DNA of 64,000 nt from assembly GCF_019977735.1 (NCBI RefSeq), contig NZ_AP025018.1:2852001-2916000 (forward strand). The letters run 5' to 3'. Position 1 is the stretch's first letter; the number at the start of each line of letters is the position of its first letter. This document shows, piece by piece, positions 1-8,783 of this stretch. Origin of the DNA: Calothrix sp. PCC 7716 (GTDB taxonomy: Bacteria; Cyanobacteriota; Cyanobacteriia; Cyanobacteriales; Nostocaceae). A program made the translations under genes and the position numbers. The notes under the pieces are model-generated. The model had not been told where the DNA came from and did not search any database. It saw nothing but the letters and a program-made list of their open reading frames with translations.

Positions 1-1
1 T

Positions 2-391
2 AGCTTAGTAAAGGGATTGTGTGCTGGACTACTTATTGGAATACCTAGAAGTGGAACACCAGCTATTAAACACTTTGTTTTGCGCGTAATTCTCTGGTCT
101 AACGGTTATATCCCTTGGAATTATGCTAAATTTCTCAACTATTGCACCAATCGGTTATTTTTGCAACGAGTCGGTGGTAGTTATCGCTTCATCCATGACC
201 TGCTACGCCAACACTTTGCTAATTCTTATACTCAAAGAAGTCTAGCACCTGTTCAAGAAATTCCAGTAGAAATTTCTCAACGAGTTAAAAATCACATTGT
301 CTGTACCAATACCAATTGTAGTCATAATAATCCAGCTAATCTCAACTTCTGTAATAAATGCGGAACTCCATTAATTAAACCACATACTTAA
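2..391 (+). CDS. C-terminal part of a NACHT-like NTPase with zinc ribbon (partial)
   Basis: The reading frame is open from the first bases of the window, so this is the 3' end of a longer gene. The segment around GGSYRFIHDLLRQHFA resembles the end of the helical lid of cyanobacterial NACHT-type NTPases, where a similar 'FVHRLLLEYFA' stretch is usual. The last 35 residues hold a four-cysteine ribbon (C-x4-C then C-x2-C) followed by GTPL, typical of a short zinc ribbon. The family call rests on this tail only; the nucleotide-binding part lies outside the window. Confidence 0.5.
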   Translation, partial: SLVKGLCAGLLIGIPRSGTPAIKHFVLRVILWSNGYIPWNYAKFLNYCTNRLFLQRVGGSYRFIHDLLRQHFANSYTQRSLAPVQEIPVEISQRVKNHIVCTNTNCSHNNPANLNFCNKCGTPLIKPHT

Positions 392-428
392 TACTCAATT
401 TCAACTTCGACAACCCTATAGATATCCT

Positions 429-1058
429 CTAAATAGTTAGTTCGCAATTAAATAAATCAAGTGCGTGCTGGCATTGCATAAATATATAGTTAAGCGCTGC
501 AAATAAGCCATCTATATTAGATAATGTGTATGATTTTATTTCTCTGGTGTAGATATTGCCCTTTAATTTACCAAATTGCCAAAATTGTCCGTTGGATACA
601 ATTCCATATATATCTTGTTCTAAATTTTGATTAATCTTTTGAATTGCTACCATTTCAGCTAAACACTGTCCCCACCCTTTAATAAAATCATCGCGTTTAG
701 CTTCAACGGCAATTAAGAAGGGTTTTTCAAAAACTTCTTTACCTAATGGTGATTTATTAGCCAGAATATAATTAGGTATTCCAGTAAGATTTACATCATA
801 TGTAAGGGTTTTATGACTCCATAGTGTAAAACTTTCTCGGTAATTACGGTAGACTTCTCTCAAGATTGGAAAAACTACAGCTTCACAAATAGCATACTCT
901 GAGTCTTCAAAAGTAAATTCTCGCAGCGAAAAGTTTAATTCTTCTCTAAAAGTTTCTCTAATATCAAATTTAGTTTCAACAACAAAACTTGCTTCAGATG
1001 ATGTTATATTAAATTCCTGTAGAACTTGAGCGATGTTTCTGTATGACTCGAATGACAT
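429..1058 (-). CDS. PD-(D/E)XK nuclease-like cyanobacterial protein
   Basis: 209 aa, soluble, no signal peptide. The centre reads GIPNYILA..., then FLIAVEAKRDDFIKGWGQCLAEM, which has the layout of a PD-(D/E)XK core: an E-x-K on a beta strand followed by a helix starting with a Q. Proteins of this size and layout are common in filamentous cyanobacteria and are usually left as hypothetical. A nuclease activity is inferred from the motif only. It stands alone, convergent with the partial gene before it. About 200 bases of AT-rich sequence with a 'gtgggcaatgcccacc' palindrome separate it from the next gene. Confidence 0.55.
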   Translation of the reverse strand: MSFESYRNIAQVLQEFNITSSEASFVVETKFDIRETFREELNFSLREFTFEDSEYAICEAVVFPILREVYRNYRESFTLWSHKTLTYDVNLTGIPNYILANKSPLGKEVFEKPFLIAVEAKRDDFIKGWGQCLAEMVAIQKINQNLEQDIYGIVSNGQFWQFGKLKGNIYTREIKSYTLSNIDGLFAALNYIFMQCQHALDLFNCELTI

Positions 1059-1256
1059 AATTTTTTCCTTATTATTTACTGATTAGTTCAAATATGTATG
1101 GTGGGCAATGCCCACCTTACGTAGTATTTTCACGAAAAAAAGAATAATAAATTATATTAGTAATATATCATTTTGCTTTATAAGTACTGTTTAGGCGCCT
1201 GCTATAAAGCTATTATAATGCTGAGACTAGATACGTTACAAAGCAATCAGGTATTT

Positions 1257-2246
1257 ATGAAAGTCGCAGTATTTAGTACTAAAGCATTTGACCGTCAATT
1301 TCTCGAAGCTGCAAATTCAGATAAGCAACACGATTTAATCTTCTTTGACCCGCATCTAAATAAAGACACAGCTATTCTTGCAGCAGATTTTCCTGCTGTT
1401 TGTATTTTCGTTAATGACCAAGCTGATGCAGCGACTCTCGAAGTTCTTGCTTCACGTGGAACTAAACTAGTTGCTCTTAGATGTGCTGGTTTTAACAATG
1501 TTGATTTAAAAGCTGCTGCTGAGTTGGGTATTTCTGTTGTGCGTGTTCCTGCGTATTCTCCTGAAGCAGTTGCTGAGTATACAATCGCGATGATATTAAC
1601 GCTTAATCGTAAACTTTACCGTGCGTATAACCGTGTTAGGGAAGGTAATTTTTCTTTAGATGGTTTAATGGGGTTTAATTTACATGGACGTACTGTTGGT
1701 ATTATTGGCACAGGTCGGATAGGCGCCATTGTGACTCAAATACTCAAAGGATTTGGATGTAACTTACTAGTTTACGATGTTTACCAAAATCCTGAAATTG
1801 AAGCACTGGGGATAAAATACGTTGAATTATCAGAAATTTTTACAAAATCTGATATTATCTCGTTGCATTGCCCACTAAACTCCGAAACGCATCACCTTAT
1901 CAATGCTGATGCAATCGAACAAATTAAACCTGGGGTCATGTTAATTAATACTAGTCGAGGCGCCTTGATTAATGCCAAAGCCGTAACTTGGGGATTAAAA
2001 TCGGGTAAAATCGGTTCTCTAGGTTTAGACGTGTATGAAAAAGAATCCGATTTATTCTTCGAGGATTTATCAGGAACTATTATCCAAGACGATGTTTTTC
2101 TGCGTCTCACAACTTTTCCCAATGTGCTAATCACTGGACACCAGGCATTTTTCACAGAAGAAGCGCTTTGTAATATTGCCGAGACAACGATAACCAATAT
2201 CACTGAGTTTGAGCAAACTGGTGATAGTAAAAACTTAATCAAGTAA
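1257..2246 (+). CDS. ldhA: D-lactate dehydrogenase (2-hydroxyacid dehydrogenase)
   Basis: Reduces pyruvate to D-lactate with NADH in fermentation. The protein (329 aa from this start) has the D-2-hydroxyacid dehydrogenase layout: N-terminal catalytic half (ALRCAGFNNVDL), the helix VAEYTIAMILTLNRK, the Rossmann motif GIIGTGRIG, NTSRGALI with the catalytic Arg, and a late catalytic His in GHQAFFTEEAL. The frame opens upstream at 1173, but that extension reads like untranslated leader. ATG at 1257 gives the family start MKVAVFSTKAFD, although the ribosome site is weak. It is followed by three tandem hairpins. Confidence 0.9.
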   Translation: MKVAVFSTKAFDRQFLEAANSDKQHDLIFFDPHLNKDTAILAADFPAVCIFVNDQADAATLEVLASRGTKLVALRCAGFNNVDLKAAAELGISVVRVPAYSPEAVAEYTIAMILTLNRKLYRAYNRVREGNFSLDGLMGFNLHGRTVGIIGTGRIGAIVTQILKGFGCNLLVYDVYQNPEIEALGIKYVELSEIFTKSDIISLHCPLNSETHHLINADAIEQIKPGVMLINTSRGALINAKAVTWGLKSGKIGSLGLDVYEKESDLFFEDLSGTIIQDDVFLRLTTFPNVLITGHQAFFTEEALCNIAETTITNITEFEQTGDSKNLIK

Positions 2247-2255
2247 AACCAGCAC

Positions 2256-2420
2256 CAAAATTCCTAGAGGATAAGGTTAATAGATATATATCCTCTAGGA
2301 AAATATGATGTGGCGCCAAATTTTTCTAGAGAATGACTAATACATATATATTTTCTCTAGAAAAATCTGATGCGGCAACAAAATTCCTAGAGGATAAATT
2401 TGGATACATATATATCCTCG
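2256..2420. repeat. Three tandem ~61-bp hairpin units
   Basis: Each unit starts with TTCCTAGAGGATA or a variant and closes with its complement about 13 bases later. Units 1 and 2 form perfect 13-bp stems although their arms differ, so paired positions changed together. Unit 3 has a good left arm and a decayed right arm. They lie just after the ldhA stop and may act as a 3' stabiliser or terminator. Confidence 0.8.
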
Positions 2421-2563
2421 CTTGTAAATGTCATATGGCTTCTAAAATATGAACTTTATCTCAATTCTCTCTGTGTACTCTGCGTAATAGTGGTAAATAA
2501 AATTACTTAAATGCACAGGCAGGATGCCTGTGCTACAAGATTTTATCTTTTTAAGACGTGATA

Positions 2564-4057
2564 TTAGATTGACTGTTGATAGTTGAGTAAATTCTTTTGA
2601 ATGTTTTGAAGGAACTCAAATAAAGATTTTCTTCGAGGTTCATTTACAAACAGAAGTGGAATTAAAGCAACTAGTCGGAAAACGCAGGAAAGAGCAAACA
2701 AACCTGGTAAACCACCAAAGCTGTCCCACTGTACAATAAACCCACCAATTGTAGTACCTAAAGCACCACAGGCGCCTGCAACTGCTGCGATAATGGCGAA
2801 ATAACTTGATTGGTTGCGTATTGGCGCCACTCCTATTTGTAAGTTATTGTTACACAAATCAATTGCCGCCCAAGTTCCACCAGTGAGGACGTGTAAAAGC
2901 GGTAGCCATAACCATAAATCTATATTATGAGTACCTACTCCTAGCCATAATAAAGGTGTTATTGCGACTAAAATTCCTACTAAAGCAAGAATGGGACGAT
3001 TTCCAAATCGATCTGCTAAACGTCCCCAAATTACCATTAATAACAAATTGGCACCTGCTTGAATACTACCGTAAAATGTCACCCAGCTAACATCTAATGC
3101 CAGTGTATCCAACATGTAAAGGTTGAAAAACGGCATACTTAAATTAACCGCGAACATCCATAAACCAAAGTACAGTAAGAAAGTTAAGAAATTTGAGTCT
3201 TTCAAAATACCCAGAGCATTATATACTGGTTGAGCAGTATTTGTTACTGTACTAGTGGTTTCTTCGTGTGATGGTGAAACACATGCAGACACTACACAGT
3301 TTTGTTCTTGCGGATTAATATCTACTTTAAAACACTGACATGCGAGACTTATAAAACCGAATAAAATCCCAATTGATAGTACAACACCGTAACCTTGTAG
3401 TGTTCCACCACCCCAAGTTGATACTATTACCCCTGCTATTGGAACGCAAATCAAGTTAGTTAAACTAGATACGCTATTACGAATACCAAAGTATCTGCCT
3501 CTCAGGCGCCTTGGTACAATCATAGCTAACCAACTTAACCAAGAGGCGCCTCCGAGTCCTCCTAACAAGTTTGTAGCTAAAACTATAAGTAGAGTTAAAT
3601 TTATCAGTTGATGTGAATCAATCAAACCCCCATAAGCCATGAAGACTCCCACTGCTAGCACTGCCCACAAGCAACGCGAAGTTCCGTATATCCACATTGA
3701 GTAACGAAAACGACTCGTTGTCTGTTCGCTAAAGTAGGCGCCTAGTGGTTGAATTAAATTCACTAACATTGGAATTGAAGAAAGCATCCCAAAGGCTACA
3801 GCATCAGCTCCCAACCCCACTAAAAAATTACTTAGTAAAATTCCAGTAGTTGTAATTGAGAAAATTGTTGCAAAAACAGAATCCACCGTAGAAGCTCGCA
3901 GAGAAGTGCGAATTTTATCTTTAGGTATTTTAAGATTTTGATTTGTAATTTGGTTTGTAATATTTCGAGCAGTTGTAACTTCTAAATCAATAACGGAACT
4001 TGCAGGTGCATCAGTTATCGTGTCCAAAGCAGGGATTTCAAGCTGAATGGAGTTCAT
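2564..4057 (-). CDS. MFS transporter (12-TM), copy 1
   Basis: 497 aa, major facilitator protein with about 60 soluble residues first, then around twelve membrane segments. The loop between segments 2 and 3 (YFSEQTTSRFRYSMWIYG) and the mirrored WGRLADRFGNRPILAL in the second half are the two conserved MFS motif A positions. It ends LFVNEPRRKSLFEFL. It is clearly paralogous to the gene at 8784-10220, with long identical blocks. Substrate unknown. It lies next to, and opposite, the sugar-binding lipoprotein gene, so a sugar or osmolyte role is possible but unproven. Confidence 0.8.
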   Translation of the reverse strand: MNSIQLEIPALDTITDAPASSVIDLEVTTARNITNQITNQNLKIPKDKIRTSLRASTVDSVFATIFSITTTGILLSNFLVGLGADAVAFGMLSSIPMLVNLIQPLGAYFSEQTTSRFRYSMWIYGTSRCLWAVLAVGVFMAYGGLIDSHQLINLTLLIVLATNLLGGLGGASWLSWLAMIVPRRLRGRYFGIRNSVSSLTNLICVPIAGVIVSTWGGGTLQGYGVVLSIGILFGFISLACQCFKVDINPQEQNCVVSACVSPSHEETTSTVTNTAQPVYNALGILKDSNFLTFLLYFGLWMFAVNLSMPFFNLYMLDTLALDVSWVTFYGSIQAGANLLLMVIWGRLADRFGNRPILALVGILVAITPLLWLGVGTHNIDLWLWLPLLHVLTGGTWAAIDLCNNNLQIGVAPIRNQSSYFAIIAAVAGACGALGTTIGGFIVQWDSFGGLPGLFALSCVFRLVALIPLLFVNEPRRKSLFEFLQNIQKNLLNYQQSI

Positions 4058-4518
4058 GGGGGTATTGATCGGTGGTGCTTAGATATTATTTTGGAGTAGC
4101 CAAGGATTTCGTTTTATTGTCGTAGCATCTAATAACAATCAAACGTAGTAGGCATCTAGCTGAGGTATTCCGCATTACTTCGTTTCCCCACGAATCGCTT
4201 CGTTTTGTTAGCTAGCCACGCGGAGTGCCAAGTTATTGTAATATTAACTTATATTCTTAAATAATTCTTCATACTTAGTGAATATATCTTAATCTATCTT
4301 GGCTTGTAGCTCTTACTAAAAGTCTATGGCTACCATAAGCTTATGCGCTGCGTAAGCTTACTGTTAGTGTTACAAATTTTACTATGATAAAAAAATGACA
4401 GATACATTAGTTTGTACAAAATCTTTTAGTTCTCAATAAAATTTTACACTTTCAAGTTATTTTTCTAGCTTCCTTAACGTTATATGTAGGTTAAAAGATA
4501 GTCTTTTGTCCTACTAGA
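4058..4518. other. Intergenic region with small dispersed repeats
   Basis: No credible gene. It contains short palindrome-rich pieces of the cyanobacterial dispersed-repeat kind (for example around 4180-4235 and 4330-4360) and otherwise AT-rich sequence that must hold the divergent promoters of the MFS gene and the lipoprotein gene. Confidence 0.6.
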
Positions 4519-5793
4519 ATGAGAAAAACTGTGTTCAACTTTTTAGGATTAGTAGTTGCAATCGCAATTAGTATGGTAGGGTGTCAAAGTTTACCGACAC
4601 TAACAGCACAGAATGCACCTGTTGCGACTACTGTAAAACTTAGTGGTTGGGGAGCTTCTCCTGCTGAACAAAAGCTGTTAACAGGTGTGTTACGTGACTT
4701 TGAAGCACAGCATCCTACGATTAAAGTTAAATATGAGCAAATCGCAGACCAATATATGGATGTGATGAAAACTCGTTTGGTTGGTGACGCTGCTCCTGAT
4801 GTCTTTTATCTTGATGCACTTGAGGCGCCTTTTTTAATGAGTCAAAATGTGCTAGAACCTCTTGATGGTTATATTAAACCTGAATTTGAGTTAACAGACT
4901 TTGAACCAACCTTACTTGATACGTTTAAATATAGGGCTACTATTTATGGTTTACCTAAAGATTATTCGACGTTAGCGCTATTCTATAACAAACAAGCTTT
5001 TGCCAATGCTGGTCTAGAAAATCCTCCTCAAACTTGGGAAGAACTACGGGCATACGCGAAAAAACTAACTATTGATACAAATAAAGACGGTAGAATTGAC
5101 CAATACGGCTTTGGTGAAAACCCAGAATTAGCTCGACAAGTTTATCAAATTAAAGCTTACGGTGGTCAAGTTGTTGACCGTGAAAGTCGCGCGGCATTTG
5201 CAGAAAAAGCTCGTTTACAGGGTTTACAATCAGTTGTTGACCAGTATAGAAACGAACGTTCATCTGCTCAAAAATCGGATGTTGGCACAAATTCAGGCAG
5301 CGAAATGTTCGGTCAAGGTAAAGCTGCAATGGTTATTGAAGGTAACTGGGCAATTCCTTATTTGAGAGATACATATCCTAAACTAGACTTTGCCACAGCA
5401 GAAATACCTACTATCAACGGTCAACGCAGCACAATGTTGTTTACCGTTGCCTATGTCATGAATAAAAAAAGCAAACACAAACCCGAAGCTTGGGAGTTAA
5501 TTAAATATCTAACAGGAAAAGAAGGAATGCAAAAATGGACAGGTACAGGTTTTGCTTTACCCACTCGTAGGTCTGTAGCTACTAATTTAGGGTATGACCA
5601 AGATAACTTACGGTCTTCATTAGTAGCAGGTGTAAATTACGGTATACCTTGGCAAGTAGGTAAATATCCTGCTGCTATTATGAATAATTTTGACAATCAA
5701 TTTGTTAGCGCGTTACTAGGTGAACAACCTTTACCTCAAGCAATGCAACGCGCGCAAACTCAAGCTAATAAACTCATTCAAGCACTCGATTAA
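4519..5793 (+). CDS. ABC sugar transporter, substrate-binding lipoprotein
   Basis: 424 aa. It starts with a lipoprotein signal (hydrophobic stretch, then MVGC with the lipidated Cys at residue 22), so it is anchored outside the cytoplasmic membrane. The rest fits family-1 solute-binding proteins: WGASPAEQKLL, ADQYMDVMKTRL, DVFYLDALEAPFL, LPKDYSTLALFYNKQAF, and MFGQGKAAMVIEGNWAIPYL. Such proteins bind sugars or glucosylglycerol-like osmolytes and feed a two-permease importer. Matching permeases lie at 10502 and 19861 on the same strand, separated from it by unrelated genes. No ATPase gene is present in the window. Confidence 0.87.
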   Translation: MRKTVFNFLGLVVAIAISMVGCQSLPTLTAQNAPVATTVKLSGWGASPAEQKLLTGVLRDFEAQHPTIKVKYEQIADQYMDVMKTRLVGDAAPDVFYLDALEAPFLMSQNVLEPLDGYIKPEFELTDFEPTLLDTFKYRATIYGLPKDYSTLALFYNKQAFANAGLENPPQTWEELRAYAKKLTIDTNKDGRIDQYGFGENPELARQVYQIKAYGGQVVDRESRAAFAEKARLQGLQSVVDQYRNERSSAQKSDVGTNSGSEMFGQGKAAMVIEGNWAIPYLRDTYPKLDFATAEIPTINGQRSTMLFTVAYVMNKKSKHKPEAWELIKYLTGKEGMQKWTGTGFALPTRRSVATNLGYDQDNLRSSLVAGVNYGIPWQVGKYPAAIMNNFDNQFVSALLGEQPLPQAMQRAQTQANKLIQALD

Positions 5794-5875
5794 CTAGTAA
5801 TTATTGATACGCTGTAGCACAGGCATCCCTGCCTGTGTAGTATTAATTTTTACCACAGAGAAACAGAGTGTGTAT

Positions 5876-6211
5876 TCAATCTCCAACCATTTGCAAGAAC
5901 TTAGAATGAATCCAACCAGGAGCATCAGCTAGCTTTACCCAATCGCGAGAAGATTTCCTCACCCTGACATTAACATCGTATTGATAAGGAATGGCGCCAA
6001 TTTTTTTATAATTAGAACCAGGGCCAGAGCGAATGGCAACTCCAACTCGGGCAGTTACTAACACAGTACAAACAGGCTTAATTCCTGGTCGTAACCGACA
6101 TAGCTTCTCTGCTGGGGTTTGAGCTTGAGCCGCAACAACTGGTAAAGTTCCACCAGTTGCGATTAGTGTTAAAAATGCTATAGCTGTTAGTTTTTTCTTG
6201 AAGTTGAACAT
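5876..6211 (-). CDS. Secreted SH3b-domain protein
   Basis: About 111 aa from the ATG at 6211, which gives MFNFKKKLTAIAFLTLIATGG, a normal signal peptide ending near AQAQT. The frame runs upstream to 6262, but that would put a polar tail before the signal. The C-terminal 65 residues are a bacterial SH3 domain (VAIRSGPGSNYKKIGAIPYQYDVNVRV...WVKLADAPGWIHSKFL), usually a cell-wall or protein-binding module. Two cysteines lie just before it. The function is not known beyond a periplasmic or extracellular binding role. Confidence 0.75.
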   Translation of the reverse strand: MFNFKKKLTAIAFLTLIATGGTLPVVAAQAQTPAEKLCRLRPGIKPVCTVLVTARVGVAIRSGPGSNYKKIGAIPYQYDVNVRVRKSSRDWVKLADAPGWIHSKFLQMVGD

Positions 6212-6651
6212 AATTTTACGTGAGTTCGATTTTAATTTATGCAATTGTATAAAAGAATGCACTTAATTCTTTCCTAAGCGCTTGAGACAATTACATTATT
6301 TGTATTTATTAATGTATATTCAATTTTCGCGTCAGTGTCAACTGTCATTAATAACACACTCGCGTTAAGTATTGCTGGCGCCAAATGTTAGATATAAATA
6401 CGGTCAGAAAATGGTATACCAGAAGCCGTGAGCATTATCAAATCTTACTCTCCTCCCTCTGTGCCTCTGTGTCTCTGTGGTAAAAAATATATATTGCACA
6501 TTTTAGACAGATATGCTATCACATGCCAAAATTAATGACATGGAGTACTATTGTTCTATGTCATTAATTCTGGGGTGTAGAGACGTGAAATTTCACGTCT
6601 CTACAAAGTTTTGATATTTACCCAACAACCCAAAACTTATGACACAGACCA
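6212..6651. other. Intergenic region with a palindromic repeat
   Basis: No gene seen. At 6576-6605 there is a near-perfect inverted repeat (tgtagagacgtgaaa and its complement) of the 'TAGAGACG' family that recurs at 25990, 28350, 42312, 42971, 46672 and 53914. Confidence 0.7.
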
Positions 6652-7148
6652 CTAGTAATGCGTTAACCTTGCTTCAATCCAATCTTTATCAGCTTGACTC
6701 AATGCAGGTGGAGGGGGGGATTGATGATAATCTATAGATAAATCATACCCAGCTTCGTCATAAATTGCATTTAGAGCATTTTGTAAATCTAAAACTGCAT
6801 CAGCGTATTACTTGCTACGTCTCTAATTTCAATGTTAGGTATTCGTACTTGAATCGGTTGAATTACTGGCAGAGTCAGCGGCGCCGGAGTTGTAGCAATA
6901 TTAGATGATTGACTGGATAATTTTACTTCGTCCCGCCGTAACTGCAAAATTTCTACATCAGGGTACAAAATACCAATTTCACTTTCTACAGATGTTTCCT
7001 CAACAACATATACCTCTAACCGTGCAGCATATTTAGGACGTAGCTGAGGAACAAGAAGCGCGCGAAGTTTGCTGGCAAGTGCATTATGTACATCTTGCCA
7101 TAAAGCTGATTCGAGGTATGGATCCATGCCAGGAAAGGGAGAAGGCAT
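6652..7148 (-). pseudogene. DUF4058 family protein, internally deleted
   Basis: The first 117 codons (MPSPFPGMDPYLESALWQDVHN...) are the well-conserved N-terminus of DUF4058 proteins, which are normally about 250-280 aa. The frame stops at 6789. In the next frame, directly after, the usual C-terminus appears (DLQNALNAIYDEAGYDLSID ... ADKDWIEARL) and ends at 6652. The middle of the protein is missing and the two ends are joined out of frame. A deletion plus frameshift therefore explains the locus. Confidence 0.8.
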
Positions 7149-7213
7149 TTCAGTAAAGAGGTGGATAATTATTTATCTTAGCTTAGTTATAACTTATTCT
7201 TATTGAATCTCTT

Positions 7214-7292
7214 GTGGGGTAGGCGTCCTCGCCTGCCTTATATACTTTATATACTATATATGAGACGGGCAAGGATGCCCGTTCCACAAGAT
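7214..7292. repeat. Inverted 'GGGCAAGGATGCCC' repeat pair
   Basis: Two facing copies of a dispersed repeat (gtggggtaggcgtcctcgcc and gggcaaggatgcccgttcc) with a short spacer. The same element occurs near 2515, 5817, 8731, 19708-19767, 40417 and 55465, always between genes. Confidence 0.7.
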
Positions 7293-7324
7293 ATAAAGAT
7301 ATGTTTGTTTTATATTATAAGCAT

Positions 7325-8623
7325 CTACACTACTTGTATCTGTCTGCGTTTGCGTTTGTGGAATGAACTTAATCCGAAAGCACTTAATAGTAAGGCGCCT
7401 ATTATTGTACTTGGTTCGTTGACTTTTGCTTTCGATTCAATTCGTAAAACTTGACCAAGTGAAGCTCTATCACCTTTATTGGCAATATAAATCGCACCAT
7501 CGGAACCAACGGTTAGTGCAGTTGCTGACTCTAATCCATTACCACTAGCTAACACAGTTCGGGCGCCATTTGGAGCAATTTGAATTACTGAAGCATCGCT
7601 AATACCTTCCCATTGTGGCGAGTTGCCATATTGTAAAGCATATAAATTGCTTTGTTTATCAAATTCTAAATCTGCTAATTGTGTAAAACCATCAGCATAT
7701 ACAGTTGTGGCGCCATCAAGACCAACTCTAAAAATACGCGCTTTACCTTCAGGGAAAGGAAAACCTGTAAATTCACTAACATACAATGCACCATCAGGCC
7801 CAACAACAACACCTGTAGGAACTGATTCAATTTGTAGTACATCGGGAATTTGACCTGGTGCTGGTGCATCTGGGGGTAGTACCTGTCCTGGTGCAGGAGT
7901 AGGAAAAACAGGATTCGTTATTGTTTGCGTAGGAAGTACTACAAACGACTTCAAGTTACTACCATCAAGTTTCACACTTAAAATATTGTTTGCTGCTGCG
8001 TCAACAACATAAGCTGTATTATCTTTTATTGTAAAAGCATAGGGGTTGCTAGCAATTTCACCACTAACATCAAGCGTTTCTTCCCCATCGGCATTATTTG
8101 CCAATTCATATTTTCCAAAATCAGCAATGCTTGTGAGCGAACCACTATTAAAGTCTACTTTATAAAGTTGTCCCCAACTAGGTGAGTTTTCACCGAAATC
8201 GCGAATAGTTGGATGACCAGCATATCCAATTAATAGATAAGCATTTCCTTTCTCATCAAATTGAATATCTTGTGGACCTGTACCTGTATCACCAGTAGGT
8301 CTTAATGCAATTGATGGTAATCCTGTAAGTACTTGCTCAATTTTACCATCTTTTACACGGGTAACGGCGCCGCTTGTACCAGCACATGATAACAAACCCT
8401 CCAAAGAAGGGCCTGGAATACATCGTCCATCACCTCCAACACCTGATTCGGTAATATATAAACTACCATCTGGAGCAAAGTTTAAACCTCGAACATTATT
8501 AAGACCATCGGCTACTACACTTAATGAAGCTGCGGTTGCTTGTTGTATTCTTGCTCCAACAGTTAGACAAAGCCCAAGAACTGAAAGATGAAGAAAGGAT
8601 TTTGAGAGTAAATGTGAAGGCAT
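7325..8623 (-). CDS. ScyD/ScyE-like PEP-CTERM beta-propeller protein
   Basis: 432 aa. An N-terminal signal peptide (LSVLGLCLTVGARIQQATA) is followed by NHL/SMP-30-like repeats (GLNFAPDGSLYITESG, IQFDEKGNAYLLIGYAG, GVVVGPDGALYVSEF, ALTVGSDGAIYIANKG). It ends in NEPSTIIGALLLSAFGLSS followed by HKRKRR, a PEP-CTERM sorting signal. This matches ScyD/ScyE-family proteins, some of which are linked to the sunscreen scytonemin. No scytonemin synthesis genes are seen nearby, so the family name should not be read as a proven role. Confidence 0.8.
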   Translation of the reverse strand: MPSHLLSKSFLHLSVLGLCLTVGARIQQATAASLSVVADGLNNVRGLNFAPDGSLYITESGVGGDGRCIPGPSLEGLLSCAGTSGAVTRVKDGKIEQVLTGLPSIALRPTGDTGTGPQDIQFDEKGNAYLLIGYAGHPTIRDFGENSPSWGQLYKVDFNSGSLTSIADFGKYELANNADGEETLDVSGEIASNPYAFTIKDNTAYVVDAAANNILSVKLDGSNLKSFVVLPTQTITNPVFPTPAPGQVLPPDAPAPGQIPDVLQIESVPTGVVVGPDGALYVSEFTGFPFPEGKARIFRVGLDGATTVYADGFTQLADLEFDKQSNLYALQYGNSPQWEGISDASVIQIAPNGARTVLASGNGLESATALTVGSDGAIYIANKGDRASLGQVLRIESKAKVNEPSTIIGALLLSAFGLSSFHKRKRRQIQVV

Positions 8624-8783
8624 GGTATAAGACTTAGTTCACGAACTCCGTGTTTATAACCACACCTTATAAGATTATGAGGGGCGATAGCAATTAGTAA
8701 TCTTTTGCTCTTGTTTGACATTTATTTCGTGGCGGGCAAGGATGCCCGCTCCACAAGATAGCTAAAAGATAGCTAAAAGATAG

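Noticed and set aside
7203-7454. Open frame on the plus strand opposite the ScyE-like gene
   Set aside because: It runs through a dispersed repeat pair and the antisense of the PEP-CTERM tail; no ribosome site.
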